Below, piece by piece: positions 33,115-42,819 of a stretch of 64,000 nucleotides of DNA (its first letter is position 1; each line of letters opens with the position of its first letter). The stretch is from Sphingobacterium wenxiniae (GTDB taxonomy: Bacteria > Bacteroidota > Bacteroidia > Sphingobacteriales > Sphingobacteriaceae), in the NCBI RefSeq assembly GCF_900116225.1, contig NZ_FOZZ01000006.1, forward strand, positions 124,001 through 188,000, read 5' to 3'. The translations under genes and the position numbers were made by a program. The notes beneath the pieces were generated by a model, which was given only the letters and a program-made list of their open reading frames with translations, did not search any database and was not told where the DNA came from.

Positions 33115-34269
33115 TTATTTATTTATAAAATTTGTTAAAGCATTTATAATCTCTCTAGCCAATTTTTCTGATTCATTTGTATTCATTAATTGAAAAACCT
33201 CATGTCTTGAAAAATCGAAAAAAGCATAGTTTTTATCAAATAGTATTTGAAAATCAGCTTCTGTTTTATTATCTACATGACGACCTATACTAAATCCGTT
33301 TTTATCGTTACAGACATAGTATAATACATCCTGAAGTTTAAATGTTAGTAGGGTTGGAGTTTTAGAATTAAAATGGGTTACAGCAGTAATTTTTTCTTTA
33401 TCTACTTCTGTTACCTCCACTTTAAATTCTTCATGGATTCTATTTGTCAATTTTGTATAAAACTCATGAACCGTGTGCCATTTGATATGGATAAACTGTT
33501 CTCTTATTAATTTTAATTCTTGGCTTTCAGCTACAGACTTATTGTTCCAAAAAAGAAAGGCGTCATCTAAGTTCTCTTCTCTACCTGAAATTTTTTTTAA
33601 ATTCAATGCCAATTGTACATCATTTAAAAATTCGTATCGTGCTTGTTTATATTGCTGGATACTCCTTCTTAAATTTGAATCTTCGTTAAGTTCTTGCAAG
33701 CATAAGTCCAACCACTTCGCTATATCTGACAAATGATCCTTTTTACTAATCAAAGCCTTAACCTCAATAGGGAAATCACCTAAATCTTCTGGTTTTTTTC
33801 CATCAATAGTTAGGTAAATTATTTTAACAACATCATACTTAATGTAGTCTTTTGGTTTAATAACTAAACTATGATAGTATCTAGACAATTGGTATTTTAA
33901 ATATGGATCGTTTTCTTCGGGTCTTGTCTGATCCTTTGCAAAGAATTTATTTTCAACAATAATGGCTTGATTTGAAGCATTTTTAATCAAAATATCAATA
34001 TTGTAGATTTCACCTCGCTCTCTTTCATTAGGATTAACACTTACTCCATCTAAACTAAAATTAGCGATATCCATAACTTGCAAGAATAACTCTAAAAACA
34101 AAGTTCCTTGCCTGTGAGAACCGTTAGGATCTAACAAAAAAGCGATAAAGCGAGAATGTAAATATTTCTCGTCATGTGGTTTAAACATGACGTTGAAAAT
34201 ATTAAACCTATTATAATTAAATAGCTGATGCTCTTCAGCTAATTGATGTACCTGTTCTTCAAAATTCAT
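33115..34269 (-). CDS. PD-(D/E)XK nuclease superfamily protein
   Basis: A 384-residue protein. The N-terminal third has the PDDEXK_4-type pattern: YLHSRFIAFLLDPNGSHRQG (with the helix before the core), D92 in YNIDILIKN, then E106 and K108 in IIVENKFFAKD, followed by QLSRYYHSL. The catalytic triad D92, E106, K108 is complete. The C-terminal half (from about 250) is an uncharacterised alpha/beta domain seen in related proteins. It is flanked by copies of the hsdS 3' end, so it was inserted between hsdS and the PIN gene. The likely role is DNA cleavage in defence. Confidence 0.85.
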   Translation of the reverse strand: MNFEEQVHQLAEEHQLFNYNRFNIFNVMFKPHDEKYLHSRFIAFLLDPNGSHRQGTLFLELFLQVMDIANFSLDGVSVNPNERERGEIYNIDILIKNASNQAIIVENKFFAKDQTRPEENDPYLKYQLSRYYHSLVIKPKDYIKYDVVKIIYLTIDGKKPEDLGDFPIEVKALISKKDHLSDIAKWLDLCLQELNEDSNLRRSIQQYKQARYEFLNDVQLALNLKKISGREENLDDAFLFWNNKSVAESQELKLIREQFIHIKWHTVHEFYTKLTNRIHEEFKVEVTEVDKEKITAVTHFNSKTPTLLTFKLQDVLYYVCNDKNGFSIGRHVDNKTEADFQILFDKNYAFFDFSRHEVFQLMNTNESEKLAREIINALTNFINK

Positions 34270-34301
34270 AGTTTCCTTTAGTCAATAGTAGTTTAGTTTC
34301 C

Positions 34302-35531
34302 TCACCCCTCCAACGTTGCCAAACGGGACAACAACAAACTTTGGAGTTGAGTGAGGTTTTGGTTTTCAAAAGTTTTAAGTGTTTTAAACCCTTCTATATC
34401 ATTTAATTTTATTCCTAATTTTATCGAAATTGATTCATTATTTGGAAAGCAAATTTTCATATCAGAAATAGATTTAGTATTTAAAACATCTTGCACTGAT
34501 CCTGAAACTGAATTTTCAATTTGATTTATAGAATTTTTAGATGTTAAAAAACAATATAATAGTTTAGAATTTGCTATTTTTTGATTAGGTTTAATTATTA
34601 TAACATTTAAGCAGTTGGCTTCAGTTTCGAGATTAAAAATTGAAGGCATCCCATTTGATCCATGTCTTGCAACTAAAATGTCCCCCTTTGTTAGTTGAGA
34701 TTTTTTATTTTTATTATGAAATTCTTTAGAAACATACTTTAAATTGGAATAATCAATTCCGCTTAAATTAAGATCAGTAGTTCTAATTAAAGGTATTCCA
34801 ATGTTTTTTTCACAATAATCATCATAAATACTACCCACAAAACCAACACAGATTTGTTTAGAAATATCCGATAAACTTTTCACCTCCCAACCCTCAGGGA
34901 TTTCTTTTTCGAGTTCTTCGTTGTAAACCATAGCACCGCCTGAAGATTTATAAGGTTGTCCTTCTTTATTAGGGAATTCAAAATCCACAAACCAATGTTT
35001 ATACAAGGCTTGTGCAGTGGCTTCTAATTTCTCACAAATGGCTTCGTTGACTTTTATTTTGTTGGCTACCGCTTCGTATTGCGCTACAATTTCACGTTGC
35101 TTTTCGATGGATGGAATGGGTAGTTCTACATCATTCATTTCATCCATATCAAAGAATTCATGCGCACTACCATGAGATTTGAATCGTGCATAACGATCAA
35201 ATTCAGGTCGTTTAAACCACATTAATAAATAATCTGGATTTAATATATTTTCATCAGCTACTTCAAAAATTCTATAGGAAGGAGATACTATACAAGTTTC
35301 CCCTTTTCGTAAAGCAATAGATATTTTATCCCCATTTCTTGTGGTTGCTCTGTTAAAAACGAATTGATTATGATGGGCTACACGATATTTAGACAAATCA
35401 ACACCAATAGTATTTGTTTTTGCCTTTTGAAAATATTTGTTGTTACTAACCCCTAGTAGTAAATCGTATTTATTTCCCTCATTGAATTCAACTTTTTCAA
35501 TGATGTAATCGCCAAGACGCTTATAATTCAT
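34302..35531 (-). CDS. hsdS: Type I restriction enzyme specificity subunit HsdS
   Basis: A 409-residue specificity subunit with two target-recognition domains: TRD1 at about 1-150 and TRD2 at about 215-375. Each is followed by a helical spacer: IPSIEKQREIVAQYEAVANK, then ATAQALYKHWFVDFEFPN after TRD1, and LTQLQSLLLSRLATLEG after TRD2. It determines the bipartite DNA site for HsdM and HsdR. It overlaps hsdM by 11 bp. Its 3' end is duplicated downstream of the nuclease gene. The recognition sequence cannot be read from the protein. Confidence 0.93.
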   Translation of the reverse strand: MNYKRLGDYIIEKVEFNEGNKYDLLLGVSNNKYFQKAKTNTIGVDLSKYRVAHHNQFVFNRATTRNGDKISIALRKGETCIVSPSYRIFEVADENILNPDYLLMWFKRPEFDRYARFKSHGSAHEFFDMDEMNDVELPIPSIEKQREIVAQYEAVANKIKVNEAICEKLEATAQALYKHWFVDFEFPNKEGQPYKSSGGAMVYNEELEKEIPEGWEVKSLSDISKQICVGFVGSIYDDYCEKNIGIPLIRTTDLNLSGIDYSNLKYVSKEFHNKNKKSQLTKGDILVARHGSNGMPSIFNLETEANCLNVIIIKPNQKIANSKLLYCFLTSKNSINQIENSVSGSVQDVLNTKSISDMKICFPNNESISIKLGIKLNDIEGFKTLKTFENQNLTQLQSLLLSRLATLEG

Positions 35532-37080
35532 ATCCTAAAGATTTAAATACGTTCACAACATCTTGCTTCAAGGCGGTTTCTTGCTCAAATAATGAAGACA
35601 ATTCCGTTGTTATTTCAATCATCTTTTCATCGAAATTGAAATTCTCCTCAACATTTTTAAAGTCAATGAATTTACTTGGAACTAAAGAATAATCTTTTTT
35701 ACGTATTTCATCTAATGAAACGCTTTTACAAAATTCTTCTATATTAGTATAGTTTTCTTCAAAATCAACTTGTTGCCATGCATGATAAGTTTGAGCGATT
35801 TTCGTTATCGTTTCTTCATCAAATTCAATAAATTTCTTTTCAAAAGGAACTCCTTCTCGTCTTAAATCAAAGAAAAGAACTTCGTTACTTCTATCTCTAT
35901 AATGTTTAGTAATGTCATTTAACTCAACGGTTCTTGCCTTTTTATTTCTATTTACAATCCACATAGAAACACTAATATCCGTAGAATAGAACATACTTCC
36001 TGGTAAGATTAAAATCGCTTCTACCAAATCATTTTCAATAATTTGTTTACGGATCTTATATTCTTCACCACCACCCGAAAGCGCTCCATTCGCCAAGATA
36101 AATCCAGCCACTCCGTTTTGCGATAGTTTGGAAATCATATTCAAAATCCACGCATAGTTGGCATTCGATTTTGGTGGTACTTCGTAACCTGCCCAACGCG
36201 GATCGTCGGTCAATTCGTTTTCGGCACGCCAATCTTTTAAGTTAAACGGAGGATTTGCCATGATGTAATCGGCTTTCAATTCCTTGTGCTGATCGTCTGC
36301 AAACGTATCGGCCGCTTTGTTTCCTAAATTGGCAGAGATCCCACGAATTGCCAAGTTCATCTTCGCTAGTTTGAAGGTTGTATTGGTGAGTTCTTGCCCG
36401 TAAATGGAAATATCTTTTTTATTTCCTTGATGCTTTTCGATAAATTTTAAAGACTGTACAAACATACCACCCGAACCACAAGAAGGGTCATAGATTTTAC
36501 CTTTGTAGGGTTCGATCATTTCAGCAATTAAGTTTACAATCGATTTTGGTGTATAGAATTCTCCTTTTCCCTTACCCTCTGCAATGGCAAATTTGGATAG
36601 GAAATACTCGTACACACGCCCTACAATATCCTGAGATTCATCTTTCAACGTATCGATATTGTTGATGGTATCTAACAGCGCCGAGAACTTGGATTGATCT
36701 AAACCTAGACGTGAAAAATAATTATCTGGTAAAGCGCCTTCCAATGATTTATTGGTGCGTTCAATGGTTTTCAAAGCAGAATCTACCTTTAAAGTGATGT
36801 CTTCTTGCTTCGCATTCTCCATAATATATGTCCAACGAGATTCTTCCGGTAAATAGAATACATTCTCCGCTTGATAGAATTCTGGAATTTCTAAGAATGC
36901 TTCTTTGCCTTCGGCTATCAATGCTTCCCTGCGTCTGTCGAACTTATCACTCGCAAACTTCAAGAAGATTAAGCTCAACACCACGTGTTTATATTCTGAC
37001 GGCTCTACCGAACCCCGTAATTTATTAGCTGCATCCCAAAGGATTTCTTCGGTTGATTTTGTTACTAGTTTTTTTGCCAT
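35521..37080 (-). CDS. hsdM: Type I restriction enzyme methylase subunit HsdM
   Basis: A 519-residue N6-adenine methyltransferase. The N-terminal HsdM_N domain spans about 10-150. The catalytic domain has the AdoMet motif DPSCGSGGMF (198-207) and motif IV NPPF (276-279). FYTPKSIVNLI lies before motif I, as in other HsdM proteins. It forms M2S with HsdS and protects the host's own sites. It is the first gene of the locus. A near-perfect palindrome (37104-37121) and AATACGG-N4-CCGTATT (37153-37170) lie upstream and may control expression. Confidence 0.95.
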   Translation of the reverse strand: MAKKLVTKSTEEILWDAANKLRGSVEPSEYKHVVLSLIFLKFASDKFDRRREALIAEGKEAFLEIPEFYQAENVFYLPEESRWTYIMENAKQEDITLKVDSALKTIERTNKSLEGALPDNYFSRLGLDQSKFSALLDTINNIDTLKDESQDIVGRVYEYFLSKFAIAEGKGKGEFYTPKSIVNLIAEMIEPYKGKIYDPSCGSGGMFVQSLKFIEKHQGNKKDISIYGQELTNTTFKLAKMNLAIRGISANLGNKAADTFADDQHKELKADYIMANPPFNLKDWRAENELTDDPRWAGYEVPPKSNANYAWILNMISKLSQNGVAGFILANGALSGGGEEYKIRKQIIENDLVEAILILPGSMFYSTDISVSMWIVNRNKKARTVELNDITKHYRDRSNEVLFFDLRREGVPFEKKFIEFDEETITKIAQTYHAWQQVDFEENYTNIEEFCKSVSLDEIRKKDYSLVPSKFIDFKNVEENFNFDEKMIEITTELSSLFEQETALKQDVVNVFKSLGYEL

Positions 37081-37103
37081 GAATTATTAATAATTTGCTG
37101 GTT

Positions 37104-37121
37104 GATTTACTTAAGCAAATC
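37104..37121. promoter_or_regulatory. Palindrome in the hsdM upstream region
   Basis: GATTTACTTAAGCAAATC is self-complementary except for one pair, 24 bp before the hsdM start, a suitable place for an operator. Confidence 0.4.
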
Positions 37122-37152
37122 GCCATAAATGTACTCAAAAAAGCATAATTTT

Positions 37153-37170
37153 AATACGGAAAACCGTATT
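37153..37170. promoter_or_regulatory. AATACGG-AAAA-CCGTATT palindrome
   Basis: Perfect 7-bp arms with a 4-bp centre, 73 bp before hsdM. TACGG-N4-CCGTA is found again at 44253-44268 and 48188-48201, each time in the spacer before a defence gene. Confidence 0.5.
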
Positions 37171-37231
37171 ACACACTAATAAAGAAAATAAAAGTCAAAT
37201 AGCATATTGATATAATTATAATTATTATTAC

Positions 37232-37340
37232 TATATTTGTACCATAGTTGGTGCCCCTCTATACTCTATAGCTATAGAGCAGCACTTTAAAACAAGAGTT
37301 TTTTAAACCCAGCCCTTTTGGCGCTGGGTTTTTCTTTTTT
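37232..37340 (+). ncRNA. Candidate small RNA between promoter and terminator
   Basis: TATATTTG at 37232-37239 fits the Bacteroidota -7 element TAnnTTTG, with TTG at 37207-37209 in the -33 position. A perfect palindrome CTCTATAGCTATAGAG (37264-37279) follows, then a strong intrinsic terminator at 37306-37340. The transcript would be about 95 nt with no reading frame. I do not recognise its family. Confidence 0.4.
37306..37340 (+). terminator. Intrinsic terminator
   Basis: AACCCAGC (37306-37313) pairs with GCTGGGTT (37323-37330), followed by TTTCTTTTTT. Confidence 0.75.
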
Positions 37341-37400
37341 ACCTTGTAAAGTGTGTAAACATATAGACACAAGGATACTGATATCCTACGGTAACAAACT

Positions 37401-37554
37401 CCACCACATCAAAAACCCACCCAGCCTTGTCGTTCGCTCCTCACTACATCAAGCACATACCTCCGGAGTGATATTATAGCAGTCACAGACTACCTGTTAT
37501 TATTTATTATGACATCCTTAGTGACCGCTACGCTGAACACTAAGGATAGGAGGG
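37401..37554 (+). repeat. 154-bp direct repeat, copy A
   Basis: Identical to 46596-46749. It contains the hairpin ATCCTTAGTG/CACTAAGGAT with a 14-nt loop near its end. Shorter relatives of its first 55 bp lie at 44582-44635 and 46861-46913, and 24 bp of its end recur at 47916-47939. The two full copies bracket 9.2 kb of defence-related genes. Confidence 0.85.
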
Positions 37555-37710
37555 AGAATATCCCCTATATTTAGATATTTCAATAAGCTATCTCTTTTTG
37601 CTATTGATGAGGTCGCTTATGATTATTTCTATCTGCTCCAAGATTTTGCGGTTAAATTTTATACTGTCAATTAATTTCTGCTTAGAACTAATTTTGGTTT
37701 GGTAATACGA

Positions 37711-40700
37711 TCAATAATACTTATACATAAAATCTCTTTTCATTTCCGTTTTGATGTCTTCTTTCTTCCACGCTATGAGTTGTTCAAAGTAAGCTATGTG
37801 TTCGGCGTAGTCAAGAATATCAGGGAGAGTGTTTATCATGTTTATGATGCTTTGATAAAAGTCTATTCTGCGCTGATATACCGGAACCCAACTTCCATTC
37901 GTGCTTTCACTTCGGCCGAAGTCAATTTTTTTTGTAATCTCTATATCCTTACGCAGCAGCAGGAAGTCCCTGTAATAAGGTATTATCCATTCGTTATAAT
38001 TGTTAAAGACCATCTCAATCAGTATCAACAATACTTTATCATTTTGAGCGTGCGTTTGGGTCAATTTAACAATCAGTGATTTCGCTCTTTTCGTATCGCT
38101 CTCGTCAGCGTTTTTTAATCTAAACAAATTGAAGATTGCTTGTTCGTAAGTCGAACTGAACAGTTCTTTCTCTACTACATCTAATAATAGGTCCTCCACT
38201 AGTTCCTCATATTCAGGATATTCCCATAGTACGCTGGTGTTGATACTACTAAGTTCTATCTTGGCGGAGTATCCTACGCCTATAGCGCCGTTGGTAAAGC
38301 TCTCGTGGATGAAATTTCTATCCAGATCCAGCATTGCCTTTAATTCCTTGTCTTCATAATCAAAATCGGGCTCAATTTCATGCTGTTTCCAATACGCACT
38401 TTGTAGTAGCTCAATATGGTTGGAAAAATACGATGCGCATTCTGAGAAAAAATCGTGCCCAAAAGGATTACTTGTACGATTTTCTCTCGAGAGTATAAGG
38501 CTCGTGAGATAAGTAATGATATTGTGGTTGCCTAATTCTAGGTCTTTCGTCTTATAGTTTTCAAAAGCCGTCCGGTATTTTAAATAGTCATGCATGTGAT
38601 TAACATCGACAGATTTATTGCCGTTGCTAAAGAGTGCCAAAAGGAGTTTTAAGAAATGCTCGTTTATCTGTTGTTCTGGTAATGACGTCACCAAAACAGA
38701 TTCCCAGAAAAACCTGTCTTCGAACTCGTAGCTTTCCACGATTCTGAATAGCTCTTCTCCTGTGATAATCTCTTCCTGTAGCGGAATATAGAAAACCAGT
38801 GAACTCAATGGGAAATGGACTTTTCCGCTAAAGTGCAGTTGTAGCGCATTTTCAAATTGAGCTTTATCCTTTCTTGCTATAGCGATATAAATATTTGTCG
38901 CAGAGGCTTGTATATACCCGGCGAAATTGCGTTGATCTTGATCGTACAACGAATTAACATATAGGAGCAGTTGTTCTAAATCTGGCCAATCACTCCCGTT
39001 TACGACATCACTGATTTTGTTTAACCTTTCTTTTTGGCGTTCTTTAAAAGATTTACCTTTTCTGTCTTTCCAATCCGGCTTTAAAAGATCAGACAATTTC
39101 TGTATATCCGAATTGATGAAATCTTTCCAGCTTTCAGGAATTGCTGTTGCTACTTTTTCCAGATGTTCGGAGAGTGATGATACAAACTTACAGTGGGAAG
39201 ATTGCCTATGGTCCAATTTATCGGAAATAATTTTTTCATAAATCGGCAGTTCCTCTGCGTATAAACTTTTATCTATATCTCCTCCAGGATGAACGATTTT
39301 CATCAGTAATTTATCACACTGATTATTTTCAATTTCAAACAAATCATATAATTGAGCAAGAATGCACATTCTTAAATATGATAAAGCCTCTGATTTGTAT
39401 AGATTGAAATTGTAATAGGTGAATTCATGCCCTTTGGTAGAGCCATATTGCGTATATTGCCAGCCTAGTAAAACTTCTGATAAACGAAGGAAAATACCAT
39501 TTACAATTGTTTTTTGCGTATCATTCCATTTGTCGTCCAATAGAACATCGAAAAGCATATTCTGCCTTAAATATTGGTGGTCTAAGTCTTCTATCTTATA
39601 TTTGAAATCTTCATTAATAGATTTTGAAATTTCAGGCAATAGACTTGGTTGCCGTTCTGCAAGTTCTAAGGTCAGTTTCAGAGACGGGTTTAAATACTCG
39701 TTAGGATGGTTCCAGAAGCGTTTTAAAAGTTCGAAATGTCTTGTTTTAGGTTGAAGACTATTTACGCTATCGAAGTTAAGAGTGTCTGGATGCTCTTCCT
39801 GAGGCAAGCTCAGGATCCACTTTCTCAAGTACAGGAGGCAATCCAAATTTTTATAGATCCAAAATAAATCATAGAAAGCATATTGCTGCTCTTCATCGGA
39901 TTTAATTCCTTCGCTTACCTTATTCAGATGAGGCAATACCAATTCCTTAATATGGTGATAGGTGAACGTGTTATTTACATCGACCAGCGTAATACGGATT
40001 CTGTTGGCATGCTTTTCAATAAAAGTGGCAATCCAATCCCCATAATTAATCACAGCGGTCTGGTCATCGATAAAGCATTTATAGAAAGCGTAGGTTGATA
40101 AAACCTGATCTGAGACCTTTACTATTTCATCAGCATACACATTTACCAATTCGTTGTTGTGCAATTCAAGGATAGCAGACCAGAGTTCATTCCAATCAAT
40201 TCCAAATTTATCTTCAAGATCAGCCTTCAGTTTTTCGTTATTTCTGTCCAGAACACCAAAGAAAGAAACAATAGCAAGAGATTGGAGAACTATCTTATTA
40301 TCAAAAATGCCAATCTCCTCCGATATCTTTTTGAAATACTTTTCATATAGCAGTACAGGGCTATTCAGATAGTTCGTTTCCGCATCAGGCGTAACTGAAT
40401 AGGTGGCCATCAGGGCTACTCTCGCATTTCCTTTAGCCAAATCCACTATTTTTTGCTTTATCTCACGATGATATTGGAGCTTGGGGAACGCTGCAATAAT
40501 GATGTTCTCTATCTCCGCGTCCTTAAATTCAGGTATGTTAAACTCCTGATAGGACCAATCTTGCAGCGCTGCTGATACCTGTTTTTTCACGTAGTCCCGT
40601 GACGTAATGACCACTTTTGCTGCGTACGATTTTGACTCCCTGAGTTTGCTGAGCAGGTAGTTTAGATTGTTGACCGACTTGTTGGCATCGTCAAATAATA

Positions 40701-41487
40701 TAATGTACTGCTTGCCCGGTAAAAAAAGATGCTGATAGTCGTCCCACAGCGGTACACCTGAACTTTGAATGACTATGGGTACGTGGTCTGCTTTTGAAAG
40801 CTCATCAAGTATCTTTACCGCCAATTTCGATTTCCCTACACCGGCACCGCCTGTCAATAGTAAGATGTCGTGCTTTTTTAGTGCCGCAATACTGTTTTTT
40901 ATTTCTTCTTCTCTGCCAATAAATTCATTGGTGAGTGAGGGCTGCAGTCCGGTATTTGTTTTTAGAAGAAATTCTTCAAGTGGATAAATATCCCCCTTTA
41001 AAATTGGAATCCCTAAGTACTTGTCCGCCAGTTTAGGAAATTCATCGATGAGCATGGGGAGATTCTGAATATTTAGAACCTCAATTTCAGCCCCGGCATG
41101 GTATGTCTTTACTTTGGTATCTAATAAACTATATTCTTCAGCGGTGATTTTCTGGTTACATGCTAAAACTACTTTAGCTACCTTTTCTTTAGGGATGGCT
41201 GTCTTACCTTCATCAAAACAATGGTCTATATCTTTGCTGAGCTTCTGAAAGAAAGATTTTGCTTCTCCGATCTTTTCTTGCGTTGTACATTCGACAAACA
41301 AGTATTTGTCGCCATCAACGAAGAACGCATCTGGGCTTCCTTTGCTTGTTTTCTCCTTGCCCACGACAGCACCAGGTGCACCTATGAATTTATTCCCCTG
41401 CAAATACAATAGGTGATTTACTAGCATTTGAAATTTTGCTTGATCTATTGCCTTTAAAGCATTTTCAATCTGGGTAAGGGTGTTCAT
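37711..41487 (-). CDS. STAND NTPase with N-terminal Mrr-like nuclease domain
   Basis: The start MNTLTQIENALKAIDQ at 41487 is preferred over an ATG 33 bp upstream; the product has 1258 residues. Residues 1-100 resemble a PD-(D/E)XK (Mrr-like) domain: FQMLVNHLLYLQG, GSPDAFF (D53) and FVECTTQEK (E66, with T where K is usual). The STAND ATPase core follows, with Walker A GGAGVGKS (213-220), Walker B ILFDDA (263-268) and sensor VVITSRD. The remaining 800 residues are helical repeats of a sensing solenoid. This nuclease-STAND-repeat layout is that of Avs-type antiphage sensors, which detect a phage protein and then cut DNA. The sequence is not close enough for me to name a subtype. Confidence 0.8.
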   Translation of the reverse strand: MNTLTQIENALKAIDQAKFQMLVNHLLYLQGNKFIGAPGAVVGKEKTSKGSPDAFFVDGDKYLFVECTTQEKIGEAKSFFQKLSKDIDHCFDEGKTAIPKEKVAKVVLACNQKITAEEYSLLDTKVKTYHAGAEIEVLNIQNLPMLIDEFPKLADKYLGIPILKGDIYPLEEFLLKTNTGLQPSLTNEFIGREEEIKNSIAALKKHDILLLTGGAGVGKSKLAVKILDELSKADHVPIVIQSSGVPLWDDYQHLFLPGKQYIILFDDANKSVNNLNYLLSKLRESKSYAAKVVITSRDYVKKQVSAALQDWSYQEFNIPEFKDAEIENIIIAAFPKLQYHREIKQKIVDLAKGNARVALMATYSVTPDAETNYLNSPVLLYEKYFKKISEEIGIFDNKIVLQSLAIVSFFGVLDRNNEKLKADLEDKFGIDWNELWSAILELHNNELVNVYADEIVKVSDQVLSTYAFYKCFIDDQTAVINYGDWIATFIEKHANRIRITLVDVNNTFTYHHIKELVLPHLNKVSEGIKSDEEQQYAFYDLFWIYKNLDCLLYLRKWILSLPQEEHPDTLNFDSVNSLQPKTRHFELLKRFWNHPNEYLNPSLKLTLELAERQPSLLPEISKSINEDFKYKIEDLDHQYLRQNMLFDVLLDDKWNDTQKTIVNGIFLRLSEVLLGWQYTQYGSTKGHEFTYYNFNLYKSEALSYLRMCILAQLYDLFEIENNQCDKLLMKIVHPGGDIDKSLYAEELPIYEKIISDKLDHRQSSHCKFVSSLSEHLEKVATAIPESWKDFINSDIQKLSDLLKPDWKDRKGKSFKERQKERLNKISDVVNGSDWPDLEQLLLYVNSLYDQDQRNFAGYIQASATNIYIAIARKDKAQFENALQLHFSGKVHFPLSSLVFYIPLQEEIITGEELFRIVESYEFEDRFFWESVLVTSLPEQQINEHFLKLLLALFSNGNKSVDVNHMHDYLKYRTAFENYKTKDLELGNHNIITYLTSLILSRENRTSNPFGHDFFSECASYFSNHIELLQSAYWKQHEIEPDFDYEDKELKAMLDLDRNFIHESFTNGAIGVGYSAKIELSSINTSVLWEYPEYEELVEDLLLDVVEKELFSSTYEQAIFNLFRLKNADESDTKRAKSLIVKLTQTHAQNDKVLLILIEMVFNNYNEWIIPYYRDFLLLRKDIEITKKIDFGRSESTNGSWVPVYQRRIDFYQSIINMINTLPDILDYAEHIAYFEQLIAWKKEDIKTEMKRDFMYKYY

Positions 41488-41762
41488 AAAGTACGTTATA
41501 TTATTTCCATAAAGATACAAAATACGATGCTCTTTACTATGCGAACAGTAAAACTAAAGCGCCACTTTAGAGGTAAGTCCCTACTGCCCATAAGTAGCAC
41601 TAAAGATTATTTCATTATCAATAGATGTGTCAGTGCCAGATCACTTAGTAAACACTACAGATCAGCGCTGTATCTACCTGAGAAAACACCATCTTGGACG
41701 GTGATTACCCCAAATATCCAATATCTTCCAATCCATGTCAACAAAATATACGATTATTTGGC

Positions 41763-42761
41763 TTATAGCCTATAGGGGATATTTGAACATTTTATCTCAA
41801 CTCCTTCATAATTATATTTTTTCAATAATTGATTGATGCCCAATTTTATAAGTTCGAAATCCAATGATGGGCCTACAATTATTTCCTTAATCGGTAGCTT
41901 GTCTATCACTGTTTGAGGTTTGGGATAATCTTTATCGATCCATGTTCTTTCATATCTTTTATGTTCTGTTTCCAAAATAATGAACGGGATTATAGCCGTT
42001 TCCGAAGTACGGAAATGAATTGGTTCCTCCTCTCCATAGAACTCATTGTTTGGCACCGAATACTCAAAACGATATTCCTTTTCTTCCTTAAAACTTGCAC
42101 TTTTGTATGAGGAGATAATCTCTCCTAAAAATCCAATAACTGCTGTTGTGATCATCCACTCATAACCATAATCTTCCCATTCTATTAAATCTTTCCTTTC
42201 TTCGAAGAATGCTATAGACACTCGAATTAGCTCTTCGATTACTTGAAGCTGATACTTCTCATCATATTCAACGTGAGTTGCTTTAACTGATTGATATAGT
42301 GATCTAGATAGCTTACTACTGTCAAATCCTATAGAAATACCCTTCCCTTGATTTGCGTATGCTCTCCATTGACTTAACATATCTCCACTTTTTGAAAAAC
42401 AGGTTACAAATCTTTCGCTATTGACGATTTTGTCTATATGTTTTTCAAATTTCTCAACTATATTTTGACTAAAACCTTCCTGTTTAAATTTCTCTAAAAC
42501 GGACTTGATTTGCTCAATCCCAAACTTATACTCTTTTTTGTCATTCAAGAAATTTAAGTTTGTGCAATAGAGAGACTGACTTTCAATGATTGAGATGAAA
42601 CTATGTAATGAAGTATAATGGTAAATTATATCGTTACGATCATGCCATTTGTTCATCTTCTTGTTTAGAATGGCGTGAGTTAATAATTCGTCTCCCAATT
42701 GCATTTGTATCCCAGCCCAAGTATCTGGAGTTATTTTTATCTTACTACTAAGCTTAGTCAT
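41763..42761 (-). CDS. DUF2971 family protein
   Basis: A 332-residue soluble protein with the DUF2971 hallmarks: IIYHYTSLHSFISIIES, SLYCTNLNFLNDKKEY, CFSKSGDMLSQWRAYANQ with GISIGFD, and SFKEEKEYRFEY. The H-Y-T-S start, the S-Q-W-R-x-Y middle and the late K-E-x-E-Y-R segment suggest one active site, perhaps related to ADP-ribosyltransferase-like folds; that comparison is mine and unproven. Members are common near restriction systems. It lies 58 bp upstream of no partner on the same strand except the nuclease gene before it and the STAND gene after it. Confidence 0.8.
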   Translation of the reverse strand: MTKLSSKIKITPDTWAGIQMQLGDELLTHAILNKKMNKWHDRNDIIYHYTSLHSFISIIESQSLYCTNLNFLNDKKEYKFGIEQIKSVLEKFKQEGFSQNIVEKFEKHIDKIVNSERFVTCFSKSGDMLSQWRAYANQGKGISIGFDSSKLSRSLYQSVKATHVEYDEKYQLQVIEELIRVSIAFFEERKDLIEWEDYGYEWMITTAVIGFLGEIISSYKSASFKEEKEYRFEYSVPNNEFYGEEEPIHFRTSETAIIPFIILETEHKRYERTWIDKDYPKPQTVIDKLPIKEIIVGPSLDFELIKLGINQLLKKYNYEGVEIKCSNIPYRL

Positions 42762-42819
42762 ATTAATAATCTAATTGTTGTTCATCGATAATATTCGCGT
42801 GAGTTGTATAAATAATCAA

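Larger units (their letters stand above)
37171..37710. other. Gene-free stretch with ncRNA candidate and long repeat
   Basis: No protein gene is supported. The stretch contains a promoter-terminator unit (37232-37340), one copy of the 154-bp repeat (37401-37554), and an open minus-strand frame (about 37570-37690, KLIDSIKFNRKILEQIE and on to SDLINSKKR) that looks like the C-terminal tail of a lost gene. Confidence 0.5.
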
